From: Asticcacaulis sp. AC460
GTDB taxonomy: Bacteria; Pseudomonadota; Alphaproteobacteria; Caulobacterales; Caulobacteraceae
NCBI RefSeq assembly: GCF_000495795.1
Contig: NZ_AWGD01000038.1
Coordinates: 52,608-116,607, forward strand
Reading direction: 5' to 3'
Length of the DNA stretch: 64,000 bases
A program made the position numbers and the translations under genes. The first letter of the stretch is position 1. Each line of letters starts with the position of its first letter. The notes beneath the pieces are model-generated. The model had not been told where the DNA came from and did no database searches. It saw only the letters and a program-made list of their open reading frames with translations. Shown piece after piece: positions 44,750 to 53,123 of this stretch.

Positions 44750-45535
44750 ATGAACCGTCTGTCCAGGAAGGTCTGTCTGATCACCGGCGCGGCGTCGGGC
44801 ATCGGCGCCGCCATGGCGCGCGCCTTTGCCGCCGAAGACGCGACGGTCATCATCAGCGATATAAATGCCGCCAAGGGTGAGGCGGCCGCGGCGGCCATGG
44901 GCGGGAAGGGGTTCTTTCTGCGCCATGACGTGACCGATGAAGCGCAATGGCAGTCGGTGATGGCCGCGATTGCTGAACAGCATGGCGGATTGGACGTCCT
45001 GGTCAACAATGCCGGGATCATCGGGACCGAAGGCGGGGCGGACCATGATCCGGAACATACCTCGCTCGATGAATGGCATCGTGTGATGCGTATCAATCTG
45101 GACAGCGTCTTTCTGGGGTGCAAGCACGCCATCGCCGCCATGCGGGCGACGGGACGGGGCGGGTCGATCATCAATATGTCGTCGCGATCGGGATTGGTCG
45201 GTGTCCCGAAGACCGCGGCCTATGCGGCGTCCAAGGCGGCGATTCGCAATCACAGCAAGAGCGTGGCCCTGTACTGCGCGGAGGAGAACCTCGGCATTCG
45301 CTGTAATTCTCTGTATCCGGCGTCGATTCGTACGCCGATGTGGGACGCGATGATCGACAGCCGCGAGGACGAGCAGGCGATGATCGACGCCATGCCGCTG
45401 CATCGCTTCGGCCGGCCGGAAGAGGTCGCCGCCGTCGCCATATTGCTGGCGTCGGACGAGGCGACCTACATTACCGGTTCGGAGTTCAATATCGACGGCG
45501 GAATACTGGCCGGAACGTCGACGTCACCGAAGTAG
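44750..45535 (+). CDS. Short-chain dehydrogenase/reductase
   Basis: 261 residues; GGAGG lies 6 bases before the ATG, and only 10 bases separate it from alaS, so they may be co-transcribed. TGAASGIGAAMARAFAAED is the NAD(P)-binding loop, NNAGIIG and SSRSGLVG the core strands, and YAASKAAIRNHSKSVALYCAEE the YxxxK active site. VRCNS-like IRCNSLYPASIRTPM and the ending GSEFNIDGGILAG complete the classical SDR. The Asp in SDINAAKG suggests NAD(H). It resembles hydroxysteroid or cyclopentanol dehydrogenases; the substrate is unknown. Confidence 0.85.
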   Translation: MNRLSRKVCLITGAASGIGAAMARAFAAEDATVIISDINAAKGEAAAAAMGGKGFFLRHDVTDEAQWQSVMAAIAEQHGGLDVLVNNAGIIGTEGGADHDPEHTSLDEWHRVMRINLDSVFLGCKHAIAAMRATGRGGSIINMSSRSGLVGVPKTAAYAASKAAIRNHSKSVALYCAEENLGIRCNSLYPASIRTPMWDAMIDSREDEQAMIDAMPLHRFGRPEEVAAVAILLASDEATYITGSEFNIDGGILAGTSTSPK

Positions 45536-45563
45536 GCTGCCTTTCGTGCGACGGAACCCTGGT

Positions 45564-45735
45564 AAAAGGGTTGTCCACAGATAAGCCAGAGACGCCAGAT
45601 GGACCGTGCGTGTGGCCGAGGTCCCGGATCACCCCGTCATGCCGCGCAAAGCGTGTCGATATATGGCCAGGTTTGGCGAAGGCCGTGCCTAAAACTCTAA
45701 CCATCTGACTTATATCGCTTATCTGTGGATTTCCC
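45564..45735. repeat. Intergenic element with terminal inverted repeats, copy 2
   Basis: The left arm 45564-45601 differs by one base from that of the element at 33799. The right arm 45702-45735 is a weaker inverted copy (CATCTGACTTATATCGCTTA...). The interior of about 100 bases is unlike copy 1. It again fills a convergent gap, here between the SDR and the manganese exporter, ending 3 bases before the exporter stop. Confidence 0.78.
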
Positions 45736-45738
45736 TCC

Positions 45739-46320
45739 TTACGAAAACGCCGGGATGAGTTTGAACCAGGTCAGCAGGCTCCACAGGCCGAAGCCGACGA
45801 ACAGAGCACTGGCGGCATAGCGGACGGCATTCAGCGGAATCCACTTCATAATCTTGTCGCCGAACAGCACGGCCGGGACGTTGGCGATCATCATGCCCAG
45901 GGTCGAGCCAGCGACAACGCCGATCAGGTTGCTGTATTGGGCGCCGAGCGCGATGGTGGCGAACTGGGTCTTGTCGCCCATCTCGGCCAGAAAGAAGACG
46001 ACGATCGTGGTGACAAACGCACCGTAGTCTTTTTTCGGGGCTTCATCGTCATCAGCCTTGTCAGGAATCAAAATCCACAGACCCAGCGCGATGAATGATA
46101 CCGCCAGAATCAGGGGCATCCAGGCCTGGAGCGGCGTTTTCATCAGCAGGCTGCCGCCTAAGGCCGCCAGGGCGTGATTCGCAAGGGTCGCCACCAGAAT
46201 GCCGAAGATGATCGGGATAGATTTGCGATAGCGCGCCGCCAGTATCAGGGCGAGAATCTGCGTCTTGTCACCCATCTCGGAGATGGCGACCAGAAGCGTC
46301 GAATGAAGGAAGGCGTCCAA
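45739..46320 (-). CDS. GDT1/UPF0016-family manganese exporter
   Basis: 193 residues, six helices in two repeats, each with the family motif EMGDKTQ (ISEMGDKTQILALILAARY and LAEMGDKTQFATIALGAQY), which forms the cation site. Bacterial members (MneA, MntX-type) export Mn2+. The start appears to be TTG at 46320 (M-D-A-F-L-H), with only a poor ribosome site, consistent with control by the riboswitch upstream. The exporter and riboswitch support each other's identification. Confidence 0.88.
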   Translation of the reverse strand: MDAFLHSTLLVAISEMGDKTQILALILAARYRKSIPIIFGILVATLANHALAALGGSLLMKTPLQAWMPLILAVSFIALGLWILIPDKADDDEAPKKDYGAFVTTIVVFFLAEMGDKTQFATIALGAQYSNLIGVVAGSTLGMMIANVPAVLFGDKIMKWIPLNAVRYAASALFVGFGLWSLLTWFKLIPAFS

Positions 46321-46399
46321 GGTAAGCTACGATCTGATCAGGCGGCCAATGACACACGGTATACCTGCGCGCCGCCTGATCGATTGGCGCCCGGTACAC

Positions 46400-46497
46400 C
46401 GCAGGTCTTGCCTAATCTTTGCTGCCGCCATGCCCATGCCGGGCAAGTATGTTGACGGCAGCCACGGTCGAAACCGCGCGGCTACTCCCCTGAAGGA
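46400..46497 (-). promoter_or_regulatory. yybP-ykoY (Mn2+-sensing) riboswitch
   Basis: Read on the minus strand, the leader contains the conserved words in order: CTTCAGGGGAGTAGCC, then GTCAACATACTTGCCC with GGGCATGGCGGC pairing back, and finally GCAAGACCTGCGG, which closes the aptamer. These are the core elements of the yybP-ykoY motif. Between it and the gene lies a perfect 11-bp hairpin (46336-46346 with 46371-46381), the likely expression platform. It should turn on the exporter when Mn2+ is high. Confidence 0.87.
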
Positions 46498-46518
46498 TGG
46501 GGCGCTTATAGGGAAGGT

Positions 46519-47442
46519 TCAGGTGTGCGTCAAGATCAAAGCCAGAACCGATAGGGTGATCAGGCTGAAGACAGTCGATTGCGCCACAGTCTTGGCGGCG
46601 CCTTCGTACCAGACCTGGTAGATTCGGGCCTGGATGAAAACGCTGACGGCGGTGGGCGTCGCCGCAAGGAAGACGCAGATTTTGAACGTGGTCGGGTCGG
46701 CTTTCAGCAGATAGAGGGTGAGCGCGACCAGGGCCGGGGCCAGCAGGATTTTCGCCGCGACCGCCAGTCCGCTTAAAGGATCGAAGCTGGCCAGGTTACG
46801 CCATTCCATCATGCCCAGCATCCCGCCGAGCGCCACCAGCGCGACCGGCGGGCCGGATTTGCCGAGCAGGTCCAGTGCGGTTTCGATCGGGGCGGGGAAG
46901 CGTTGGCCGAAGAGTAGCAGGCCGACGCCGATCAGGGCACCGATGACTGTAGGATTTTTCGCCGTGCGGATCAGGGCTTCCTTGAAGGTATGGCCGGAGG
47001 ACTTGGCCATGGCGGCGCAGCCCAGGCTGAACAGAAGCAGGAAGTCAACGGCAACGACCAGCGGTCCGATCTCACGCGCCGATTGGCCGAACAGCGAAAA
47101 GGCGATCGGAATGCCGAGGAAGGCCGAGTTGTTGATAAAGCCTGACATGCCGGCGGTGGCCGCCTGTTCGCGTGGGGTTTTTCGTAAAGTGGCGACGAGG
47201 AGGACGATGCCGGCCGTGGTAATCATGGCCGCGGCATAGCCGGCGAACAGGATCGCGTGGCTGGAATCGAAGTGGGGGAGTTGGGAGAAGCTGACGGCCA
47301 GCCAGCATGGGAAGCCCAGCCAGTAGAAATAGGCCGACAGTCCGTCCAGGCCCTGGTAGGTCAGACGGCCGGTCCGCGCTAGCACGGCGCCTGCGGCAAT
47401 GAAGCCGAAGAAGATGACGACCCTGGACAGCGTATCGAGCAT
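46519..47442 (-). CDS. AEC-family transporter (auxin efflux carrier type)
   Basis: 307 residues with about ten helices in two halves. Features are IFFGFIAAGAVLARTGRL at the start, NNSAFLGIPIAFSLFG (the Asn-Asn-x-x-F-x-G-x-P motif), KNPTVIGALIGVGLLLFGQRFP and FIQARIYQ near the end. Members export small organic anions; the substrate is unknown. The stop lies about 20 bases ahead of the start of the Mn2+ riboswitch, so the two units are probably separate transcripts. Confidence 0.8.
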   Translation of the reverse strand: MLDTLSRVVIFFGFIAAGAVLARTGRLTYQGLDGLSAYFYWLGFPCWLAVSFSQLPHFDSSHAILFAGYAAAMITTAGIVLLVATLRKTPREQAATAGMSGFINNSAFLGIPIAFSLFGQSAREIGPLVVAVDFLLLFSLGCAAMAKSSGHTFKEALIRTAKNPTVIGALIGVGLLLFGQRFPAPIETALDLLGKSGPPVALVALGGMLGMMEWRNLASFDPLSGLAVAAKILLAPALVALTLYLLKADPTTFKICVFLAATPTAVSVFIQARIYQVWYEGAAKTVAQSTVFSLITLSVLALILTHT

Positions 47443-47497
47443 GCTGGGTTAGTAGAGCGTCATGGCGGAGAATGCATGTGTTTTTTGGCGGTGACGC

Positions 47498-47770
47498 CTA
47501 TCGTCTGACGCCGCCCATGGCTTCACATGTATCGTCGGGAACGCTGGCGTCGCAAACTAGAGCTGGCGGCACAAAGAAGTCCATCACCTGCTGGCCGCCC
47601 TTAACCCACCAGATCGTCAGGAAGGCGACAAGCCAGGCAGCACCGATTAACCGAACCCGGGTAGAATATCCTTTACCAAGCAGAAACCAGTAGAAGATCA
47701 GGGGAAACAGGACGAGGCAAACCCATAGCCAGGTCTGTACCTTGCGTGAACTCTGCGTGGCCTGGATCAT
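47498..47770 (-). CDS. Small membrane protein, unknown function
   Basis: 90 residues with two membrane helices (LWVCLVLFPLIFYWFLLG and VRLIGAAWLVAFLTIWWV), then a short tail with two cysteines (VCDASVPDDTCEAMGG). It starts one base after the stop of the DUF2939 gene, so both are one transcription unit. No family recognised. Confidence 0.55.
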   Translation of the reverse strand: MIQATQSSRKVQTWLWVCLVLFPLIFYWFLLGKGYSTRVRLIGAAWLVAFLTIWWVKGGQQVMDFFVPPALVCDASVPDDTCEAMGGVRR

Positions 47771-47771
47771 A

Positions 47772-48425
47772 TTAGCCTGCCGGGGAGGCTGCGGTGACTT
47801 CCTCGCCGGCCTTAGGCAGGGCGATGTGGGTCAGTTCCCAGTGCGTCAGGCCCTTGCGCTCGAAGGTAAAGGTCGTCGTTCCGCGTTCGGCGTCGTCGAT
47901 CGTCAGGCGCGCCCGCTCCAGGCTCATGAAGCTGTACTTCGGCATCGGCGGCTTGCCTTCATAGGTTGCCGGGTCGAACTTGGGCGCGTCTTCGCCGGCG
48001 CCGTAGGTCAGGGCCAGCAGCGAGCGCGGCTTCAGGTAGGAATCGACATCGACGACCGGGATGATCGGCGTCTTGGGGGCCTTCGGGTTGGTCAGTTGAT
48101 CCCACGCCTTGCCCACCGTCTTGGACACGTCCTTCAGCACATTGCCGGTGGCGCCGACCGGATCGGCAACCGCGGACGGCGGCGGGGCGGCGACGCCTTC
48201 GTCACCGGCCAGCAGTTGCGCCTTTAAGCCCGCGCGCACCGAATCGAAGCTGACCAGCTTGGCCAGGGCCGCAACGTCCTCGGTTTTGGCCGAGCTGCGG
48301 ACGTCATAGAAGGTGATCATCGGGGCGGCATAGAACAGCCCGCCGCCCAGAACCACGGCCACCAGAAAGACAACTGTCAGAAAACGCCACACGGCAACCA
48401 CCCCGAAAAACCCATCGTTAACCAT
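47772..48425 (-). CDS. DUF2939 membrane-anchored protein
   Basis: 217 residues from the ATG at 48425 (a GTG nine bases earlier is possible). One N-terminal membrane helix is followed by the DUF2939 pattern AAPMITFYDVRSSAKTEDVAALAKLVSFDSVRAGLKAQL, a Pro-rich linker and a second region with LLALTYGAG, MSLERARLTIDDAERGTTTFTFERKGLTHWELTHIALP. Function unknown; probably a periplasmic domain tethered to the inner membrane. Confidence 0.72.
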   Translation of the reverse strand: MVNDGFFGVVAVWRFLTVVFLVAVVLGGGLFYAAPMITFYDVRSSAKTEDVAALAKLVSFDSVRAGLKAQLLAGDEGVAAPPPSAVADPVGATGNVLKDVSKTVGKAWDQLTNPKAPKTPIIPVVDVDSYLKPRSLLALTYGAGEDAPKFDPATYEGKPPMPKYSFMSLERARLTIDDAERGTTTFTFERKGLTHWELTHIALPKAGEEVTAASPAG

Positions 48426-48485
48426 TCCTAACACGCCGATTCGGACTTGTCAGGGCGTGTTTGCCGTTTCACCGGCAACTGTGCC

Positions 48486-49592
48486 TCATTTGCCCTGCCA
48501 CACCTCGGGATGGCTCTCGAACCAGGCAATGAACATCTTGGCGATATTGGCGTCGTCGCGGGTATTGGGATGGCCGTTGCAGCCGTCGCTGACCGTCGGC
48601 GGGATGGTCAGTCGGGCGATCTTTGTCTCGCCCCCGGCTTTGAGGGCGTTGTAAACCGCGGTGGTGCCTTCGGTGTAGCCGCCGCGTTCCTCCGGCGAGG
48701 TCAGGATCAGGAAGGCCTTCGGATTCGCCTTGCGGACGTCCTTGACGAACTGGATGTAAGTCTTTTCGTAATCGGCCTGAAGCGCCGCCTGGTCCTTCCA
48801 CGGTTCGCCGGCGGCGACCGGAGTCGAGAAGTCGTTGCCACCGATGCCGATGACGATCACCTGCGGCGCCCAGCCGTCGCGCGGCGCCGGCGTGGCCTCA
48901 TCGAACAGGGCGCGCGGATACAGCATCGGCATATGATATTTCGGATGCTCGAAGCCGCCGTAGTTGCGCACCATGCCGAGGCCGGAAAAGGCGTTGACCT
49001 GGTAGTCGGCCTTGAACTGCTTGGCGATGATCGGCCCGAAACCCTGCTGGGCGTCGGTGGTCTCGAAAATGTCCTCGGCCGTGCAGTCGCTGTAGGGCGA
49101 GGTGTTGCCGTAACCAACGGTCAGGGAATCGCCGATGAACTCGATCTGGCGGGACAGCGGGGCGGGCGGGGTGCCCTGGGCCAGGGGGGCGATAAAGCCC
49201 AGGAACTGGCCGGTGGCATACTGGGTTTCGGAGCGCTTTTCGACGCGGACCGTGTGCGTGCCGCCCTGGGGCAGGGACACCGTGGTGCCGCCGAAGCCCG
49301 GCTTCTTCAGGATCATCACGATACGGCCGTCGACCAGCACGTTGAAATTGTTGGCGGTGTCGTTGAAGATCAGGGTGACGCCAGGACCCGAAACCTGGGT
49401 TTCGAAATAGACGCCCGGCCATTGGTAGCTGTAACCCTGAGGGTCATGACGAACCTTGCCGCCGACCTTCAACGGCAGGAAACCAGCCGGTTGCGGACCA
49501 CCGGTGTCGTTCAAAGTGACACTGTCGACGACGACATCCTGGGCGTGGGCGCCGCCGGCGAGGGCGAGACCCAATAGAACGGCTTTCCACAT
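48486..49592 (-). CDS. CE2-type SGNH carbohydrate esterase, copy 1
   Basis: 368 residues from the ATG at 49592 (GGGAG upstream). A signal peptide (MWKAVLLGLALAGGAHA) is followed by an N-terminal jelly-roll (YSYQWPGVYFETQVSG...FNVLVDGRIV...HTVRVEKRSE) and an SGNH hydrolase domain with RQIEFIGDSLTVGYGNTSPYSDC (nucleophile Ser), IGIGGNDFSTPV (Gly/Asn block) and GCNGHPNTRDDANIA (His). This two-domain order defines CE2 acetyl esterases such as CtCel5C-CE2. They deacetylate xylo- or manno-oligosaccharides. It is last in a four-gene same-strand cluster. Confidence 0.85.
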   Translation of the reverse strand: MWKAVLLGLALAGGAHAQDVVVDSVTLNDTGGPQPAGFLPLKVGGKVRHDPQGYSYQWPGVYFETQVSGPGVTLIFNDTANNFNVLVDGRIVMILKKPGFGGTTVSLPQGGTHTVRVEKRSETQYATGQFLGFIAPLAQGTPPAPLSRQIEFIGDSLTVGYGNTSPYSDCTAEDIFETTDAQQGFGPIIAKQFKADYQVNAFSGLGMVRNYGGFEHPKYHMPMLYPRALFDEATPAPRDGWAPQVIVIGIGGNDFSTPVAAGEPWKDQAALQADYEKTYIQFVKDVRKANPKAFLILTSPEERGGYTEGTTAVYNALKAGGETKIARLTIPPTVSDGCNGHPNTRDDANIAKMFIAWFESHPEVWQGK

Positions 49593-49654
49593 GGCGTGAT
49601 GCTCCCTCTTATGATTACCGCGATCTAAGGCGCAAATCGCCACCCTGGCAAGCG

Positions 49655-50722
49655 CTATACTTGCCGCGTCAGCAGGCTGTGGACATAGGCCATCTTCTGC
49701 TTGATCACAGGGGTGAGGATGAAGGGGTAGAGGTCGCGCTCGCCCATGGAATGGTGGATGGTGTTCAGCGCCACCGACAGCGGTACCCAGACCTCGGCTA
49801 TGCGCTCGAAATCCAGAACCGAATAGGGGTCGAAATTGGCGTGGGCGTTCAGCAGGTCCGGCGACATCGGCGCCAGGGCGATGCCGAACATGTGTGCTGT
49901 CTCCAGGCTGTCGACGATGTGCAGCACATGGGCGAAGCATTCGGCGAAGTCCTCCCACGGATGCGAGGTGGCGTAGAAGCTGATATAGTTCGAGCCCCAG
50001 CCGCGCGGCGGGCCTTCGCGGTAATGGCGTTCCAACGCCTGGCCGTAGTCGGCGCTTTCGTCGCCGAAAATGGCGCGGAAGCTCTCGATCTTGCCGGCGT
50101 CGCGGACCATGTGATTCCAGATGAAATGGCCGGTCTCGTGGCGGAAATGGCCCAGCAGGGTGCGGTAGGGCTCGTTCATCATCGACCGCTGCTGTTCGCG
50201 GGTCGGATCGTCGGCCTCGGCGGCGCGGATGACGATATGGCCTTCGTCATGGCCGATCATCACCGGGTTGCATGAACCGTCGGGCAGGATCTCGTCTTCC
50301 TTCAGGTCGAACAACAGCCCGCTCTGCGGATCCTCCTGCCGTCCCTGGCGCGGCAGATCCCAGCGCAGGAAGGAATAGAACAGGTGGCGCTGGGCGTCCG
50401 AGATGGCCCGCCACCGTCGCAGGCCATCGCTGGATTTGGCGTTGGGCACCAGGCCATTATAACGGCAGGCGACACAGAATGCTTCGCCGCCTTCGGCCCG
50501 GACCAGCCAGTTGCAGACATCCCAGGTGGCGTTGGCGCAGAACTTGTAGATGAACTGCTGCTGGTCGATGCGGCGCCAGCGGTCGGGCTGGGTGGTATCG
50601 GGCTGGACGGTATGCAGGCAGATTTCTTCGGAGACGAAACCCAGGCGCAGACCGCATTTCAGGCACGAGCGGTTTTCGAAGTAGATGGCGTTGCCGCAGT
50701 TGTCGCAGCGGAAAAGTCGCAT
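49655..50722 (-). CDS. Putative zinc-binding metallopeptidase with N-terminal zinc ribbon
   Basis: 355 residues. An N-terminal zinc ribbon (FRCDNCGNAIYFENRSCLKCG, plus CVAC later) is followed by LLGHFRHETGHFIWNHMV, a HExxH zinc site with the extra Glu in the region DESADYGQALERHYREG. This is the arrangement of the zinc-ribbon/putative-metallopeptidase family (DUF2248-type). No signal peptide is present, so it is probably cytoplasmic. It lies between two CE2 esterase genes, 12 bases downstream of copy 2, which suggests co-transcription; a functional link to polysaccharide use is not obvious. Confidence 0.75.
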   Translation of the reverse strand: MRLFRCDNCGNAIYFENRSCLKCGLRLGFVSEEICLHTVQPDTTQPDRWRRIDQQQFIYKFCANATWDVCNWLVRAEGGEAFCVACRYNGLVPNAKSSDGLRRWRAISDAQRHLFYSFLRWDLPRQGRQEDPQSGLLFDLKEDEILPDGSCNPVMIGHDEGHIVIRAAEADDPTREQQRSMMNEPYRTLLGHFRHETGHFIWNHMVRDAGKIESFRAIFGDESADYGQALERHYREGPPRGWGSNYISFYATSHPWEDFAECFAHVLHIVDSLETAHMFGIALAPMSPDLLNAHANFDPYSVLDFERIAEVWVPLSVALNTIHHSMGERDLYPFILTPVIKQKMAYVHSLLTRQV

Positions 50723-50734
50723 GGTGTCCCCAGA

Positions 50735-51814
50735 TTATTTGCCCTGCCAGACCTCCGGATGGGCTTCGAGCCAGCTGACCAGAAGGTCGCGGACCTTTTC
50801 GCTGTCGGCCAGCGACGGATGATAGTGGCAGCCCGTATAGGTTAAGGAATTGAGCTGTAAGAAGGCGATGCGGCTCTCACCCGCGGCCTGTAAGCCCTTC
50901 ATCACCGTCTTGACCTGGTCGGCATATTCGCCGTTCATCTGGTCGGTGGCGGTCAGGACGAAATAGACACCGGGATAGCGTTTACGCAAGTCCTGAACGA
51001 ATTTTGTGTAGGTGGCGACATAATCGGCGTGCAGGGCGTCGCGCGTTGCCCACTTTTCACCCGGATTGAGCTGGGTCGAGAAGTCGTTGGTGCCCAGGCC
51101 GATGACGATGACATTGGGTTGCCAGTCATCGGCGTTGCGCGTCGCGGTGATGCCGTTGATGCGGACGTCGAACGGATAGGCGAGCGGCAGTTGCAGGCCG
51201 TCGCCGCCATTATAGTTTCGGACGATGCCCTTGCCGGAAATGGCGCTGAAGCGATAGTCGGCGTTGAAATGCTTGGCCGTCAGGGTGCCGTAGACGCGGG
51301 TATTGTCGGTGGTGGCCCAGACCGTTTCCGTGGTGCAGTCGGTGGTGGCAGACGTGTTGCCGTAGCCGACGGTGTAGGAATCTCCGATGAATTCGATGCG
51401 GCGGTTCGATGCCGCCGGCGCCGGCCGGACATTGGCCTGATCCGGCACGAAGAAGCCGGAGAAGCCGGCCGTCATCCATTCCGATTCGGTGACCTTTTCG
51501 ACGCGAATGGTGTGTTCACGGTCGGGCAATGGGCCCAGTTCGATATCGCCCTGGCCGGGCTTGGTCTCGGTCACGACCTTCTTGCCGTCGAGGTAAAAGT
51601 TCAGGATGTTGGCGTCGTCGTTGAGGCGGACGACGACCGAGGTGCCCTTGAAGCGCGATTCAAAATAGGTGCCGGGCCATTGATGGACATAACCGTCGGT
51701 GGCGTTGGCCTGGGGCATGACGCGGCCGCCGGTCTTCATCGGCAACTGGACTTCGGCGTTGGCAGCGGAGGCCAGGAGGAAGAGGGGGGCGAGCAGGGGC
51801 AGGAGGTGCTTCAC
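50735..51814 (-). CDS. CE2-type SGNH carbohydrate esterase, copy 2
   Basis: 359 residues starting with a GTG at 51814 that overlaps the stop of copy 3 in GTGA. A signal peptide (MKHLLPLLAPLFLLASAANA) is followed by the jelly-roll domain (GYVHQWPGTYFESRFKG, NFYLDGKKV, HTIRVEKVTES) and the SGNH domain: RRIEFIGDSYTVGYGNTSATTDC, VIGLGTNDFSTQL (Thr in place of the second Gly), and GCHYHPSLADSEKVRD with the catalytic His. Same family and layout as copies 1 and 3. Confidence 0.85.
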   Translation of the reverse strand: MKHLLPLLAPLFLLASAANAEVQLPMKTGGRVMPQANATDGYVHQWPGTYFESRFKGTSVVVRLNDDANILNFYLDGKKVVTETKPGQGDIELGPLPDREHTIRVEKVTESEWMTAGFSGFFVPDQANVRPAPAASNRRIEFIGDSYTVGYGNTSATTDCTTETVWATTDNTRVYGTLTAKHFNADYRFSAISGKGIVRNYNGGDGLQLPLAYPFDVRINGITATRNADDWQPNVIVIGLGTNDFSTQLNPGEKWATRDALHADYVATYTKFVQDLRKRYPGVYFVLTATDQMNGEYADQVKTVMKGLQAAGESRIAFLQLNSLTYTGCHYHPSLADSEKVRDLLVSWLEAHPEVWQGK

Positions 51815-53001
51815 TTATAACTCCACAGGTCGGGGTGGGCTTCAATCCACGTGTTCAATTGGGTGCTGATACGGCGGTGATCATTAAGATCAAGGTGCCA
51901 GTGGCAGCCGGTCAGGGCGAAATCGCCCATGGTCAGGCTGTCGATACGGGCTTCGCCGCCGGCCTTCATGGCAGCGACGACGGCATCGAGATGGGGCGCG
52001 ACCTTGGGGCCGTCATAGTTCATAACCAGCAGGAAGGCGCCGGGGTTGCGTCGGCGCAGCTCTTTCAGGAAGAGGACGTACGAGGCTTCGAAATCGGCGG
52101 CCAGGGCGTCTTCCGAAGGCCATTTTTCGCCCGGCTTGACCGGCGTCGAGAAATCGTTGCCGCCTAAGCCCACGACGATCAGGTGGGGTTTCCATGAGTC
52201 GTCTTCGTACAGGGTCTGTTTGTCGAACAGGATGTAGGGATATAGGGCGGGCAGGGGCTCCCCCGGGGAGATGCCGTCGTAATTACGCACCGCGCCGCGG
52301 CCGGAATAGGCATTGATCTGGTAGTCAGCGTCGAAATGTTTGGCAGTGATCGGACCGAAAGCCTGGGAGGTGTCGGTGCTGCGCTGGACCTGCTCTTGCG
52401 TACATTCCTGCTTGGATGAGGTATTGCCGTAACCAACTGTCCAGGAGTCGCCGATGAATTCGATCTGGCGTGCGCGAGGCTGGGGCGCCGGCAGGACATG
52501 ACGTGAAGAGGGGACGGCAAAACCGTTCAGGCGAAGACGCGCGGCTTGCAGTTCGGTTGCAACCTCTAGCCGGATTATGTGCTCGCCGTCATGGTCCAAC
52601 AGGAAGGTCATGTTGGGGCGTGTCCCGCGACCGCGATGTTTCCCGTCTATAAAAACATTATATAAGGCTTCGACGTCGTCGTAGCCTTCCATGCGAACTT
52701 CGTTACCGGTGAAGCGACTTTCGAAATAAATGCCCGGCCATTGGAAGAAGTGTGCAGGGCGTTCGGCACCGCGATAGGGTTCGTGGGAAGCCTTGCAAAT
52801 TTTGTCCATGGCGGGATCCCAGACCTGAAACCGCTCCGACAGGTGGCGACCAACGCTATGAACCGGCAGATAAGCTGGGTTGGTGCAAGGTTCTTTAGGC
52901 TTTGAAAGCGCTGCGGCCGGCGCCGCAGCCAGGCCGGCCGCCCAGGCGCTAAGTTGCCGCAGCGACCCGCGTCGAGTCACTGTCTTTGCCGATTTCGTCA
53001 T
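51811..53001 (-). CDS. CE2-type SGNH carbohydrate esterase, copy 3, Tat-type signal
   Basis: 396 residues from the ATG at 53001, which has GGAGGGAAGAT directly upstream; the frame is open to 53046. The N-terminus MTKSAKTVTRRGSLRQLSAWAAGLAAAPA contains twin arginines, unlike the Sec signals of copies 1 and 2. The jelly-roll (FFQWPGIYFESRFTGNEV, NVFIDGKHRG) and SGNH domain (RQIEFIGDSWTVGYGNTSSKQEC, VVGLGGNDFSTPV, GCHWHLDLNDHRRIS) keep the catalytic Ser and His. It is the first gene of the cluster, and translation of copy 2 is coupled to it by the 4-base overlap. Confidence 0.85.
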   Translation of the reverse strand: MTKSAKTVTRRGSLRQLSAWAAGLAAAPAAALSKPKEPCTNPAYLPVHSVGRHLSERFQVWDPAMDKICKASHEPYRGAERPAHFFQWPGIYFESRFTGNEVRMEGYDDVEALYNVFIDGKHRGRGTRPNMTFLLDHDGEHIIRLEVATELQAARLRLNGFAVPSSRHVLPAPQPRARQIEFIGDSWTVGYGNTSSKQECTQEQVQRSTDTSQAFGPITAKHFDADYQINAYSGRGAVRNYDGISPGEPLPALYPYILFDKQTLYEDDSWKPHLIVVGLGGNDFSTPVKPGEKWPSEDALAADFEASYVLFLKELRRRNPGAFLLVMNYDGPKVAPHLDAVVAAMKAGGEARIDSLTMGDFALTGCHWHLDLNDHRRISTQLNTWIEAHPDLWSYK

Positions 53002-53123
53002 ATCTTCCCTCCCGCCGATCGTTGGGCACTCTGACGGTGAACTCACCTTGCGTCAACGTCTTGACATTTTACCGTAGCTGTATCGCAAATGGTTAACGGC
53101 CGGAAGCTGCGGGGAGACGCGGG

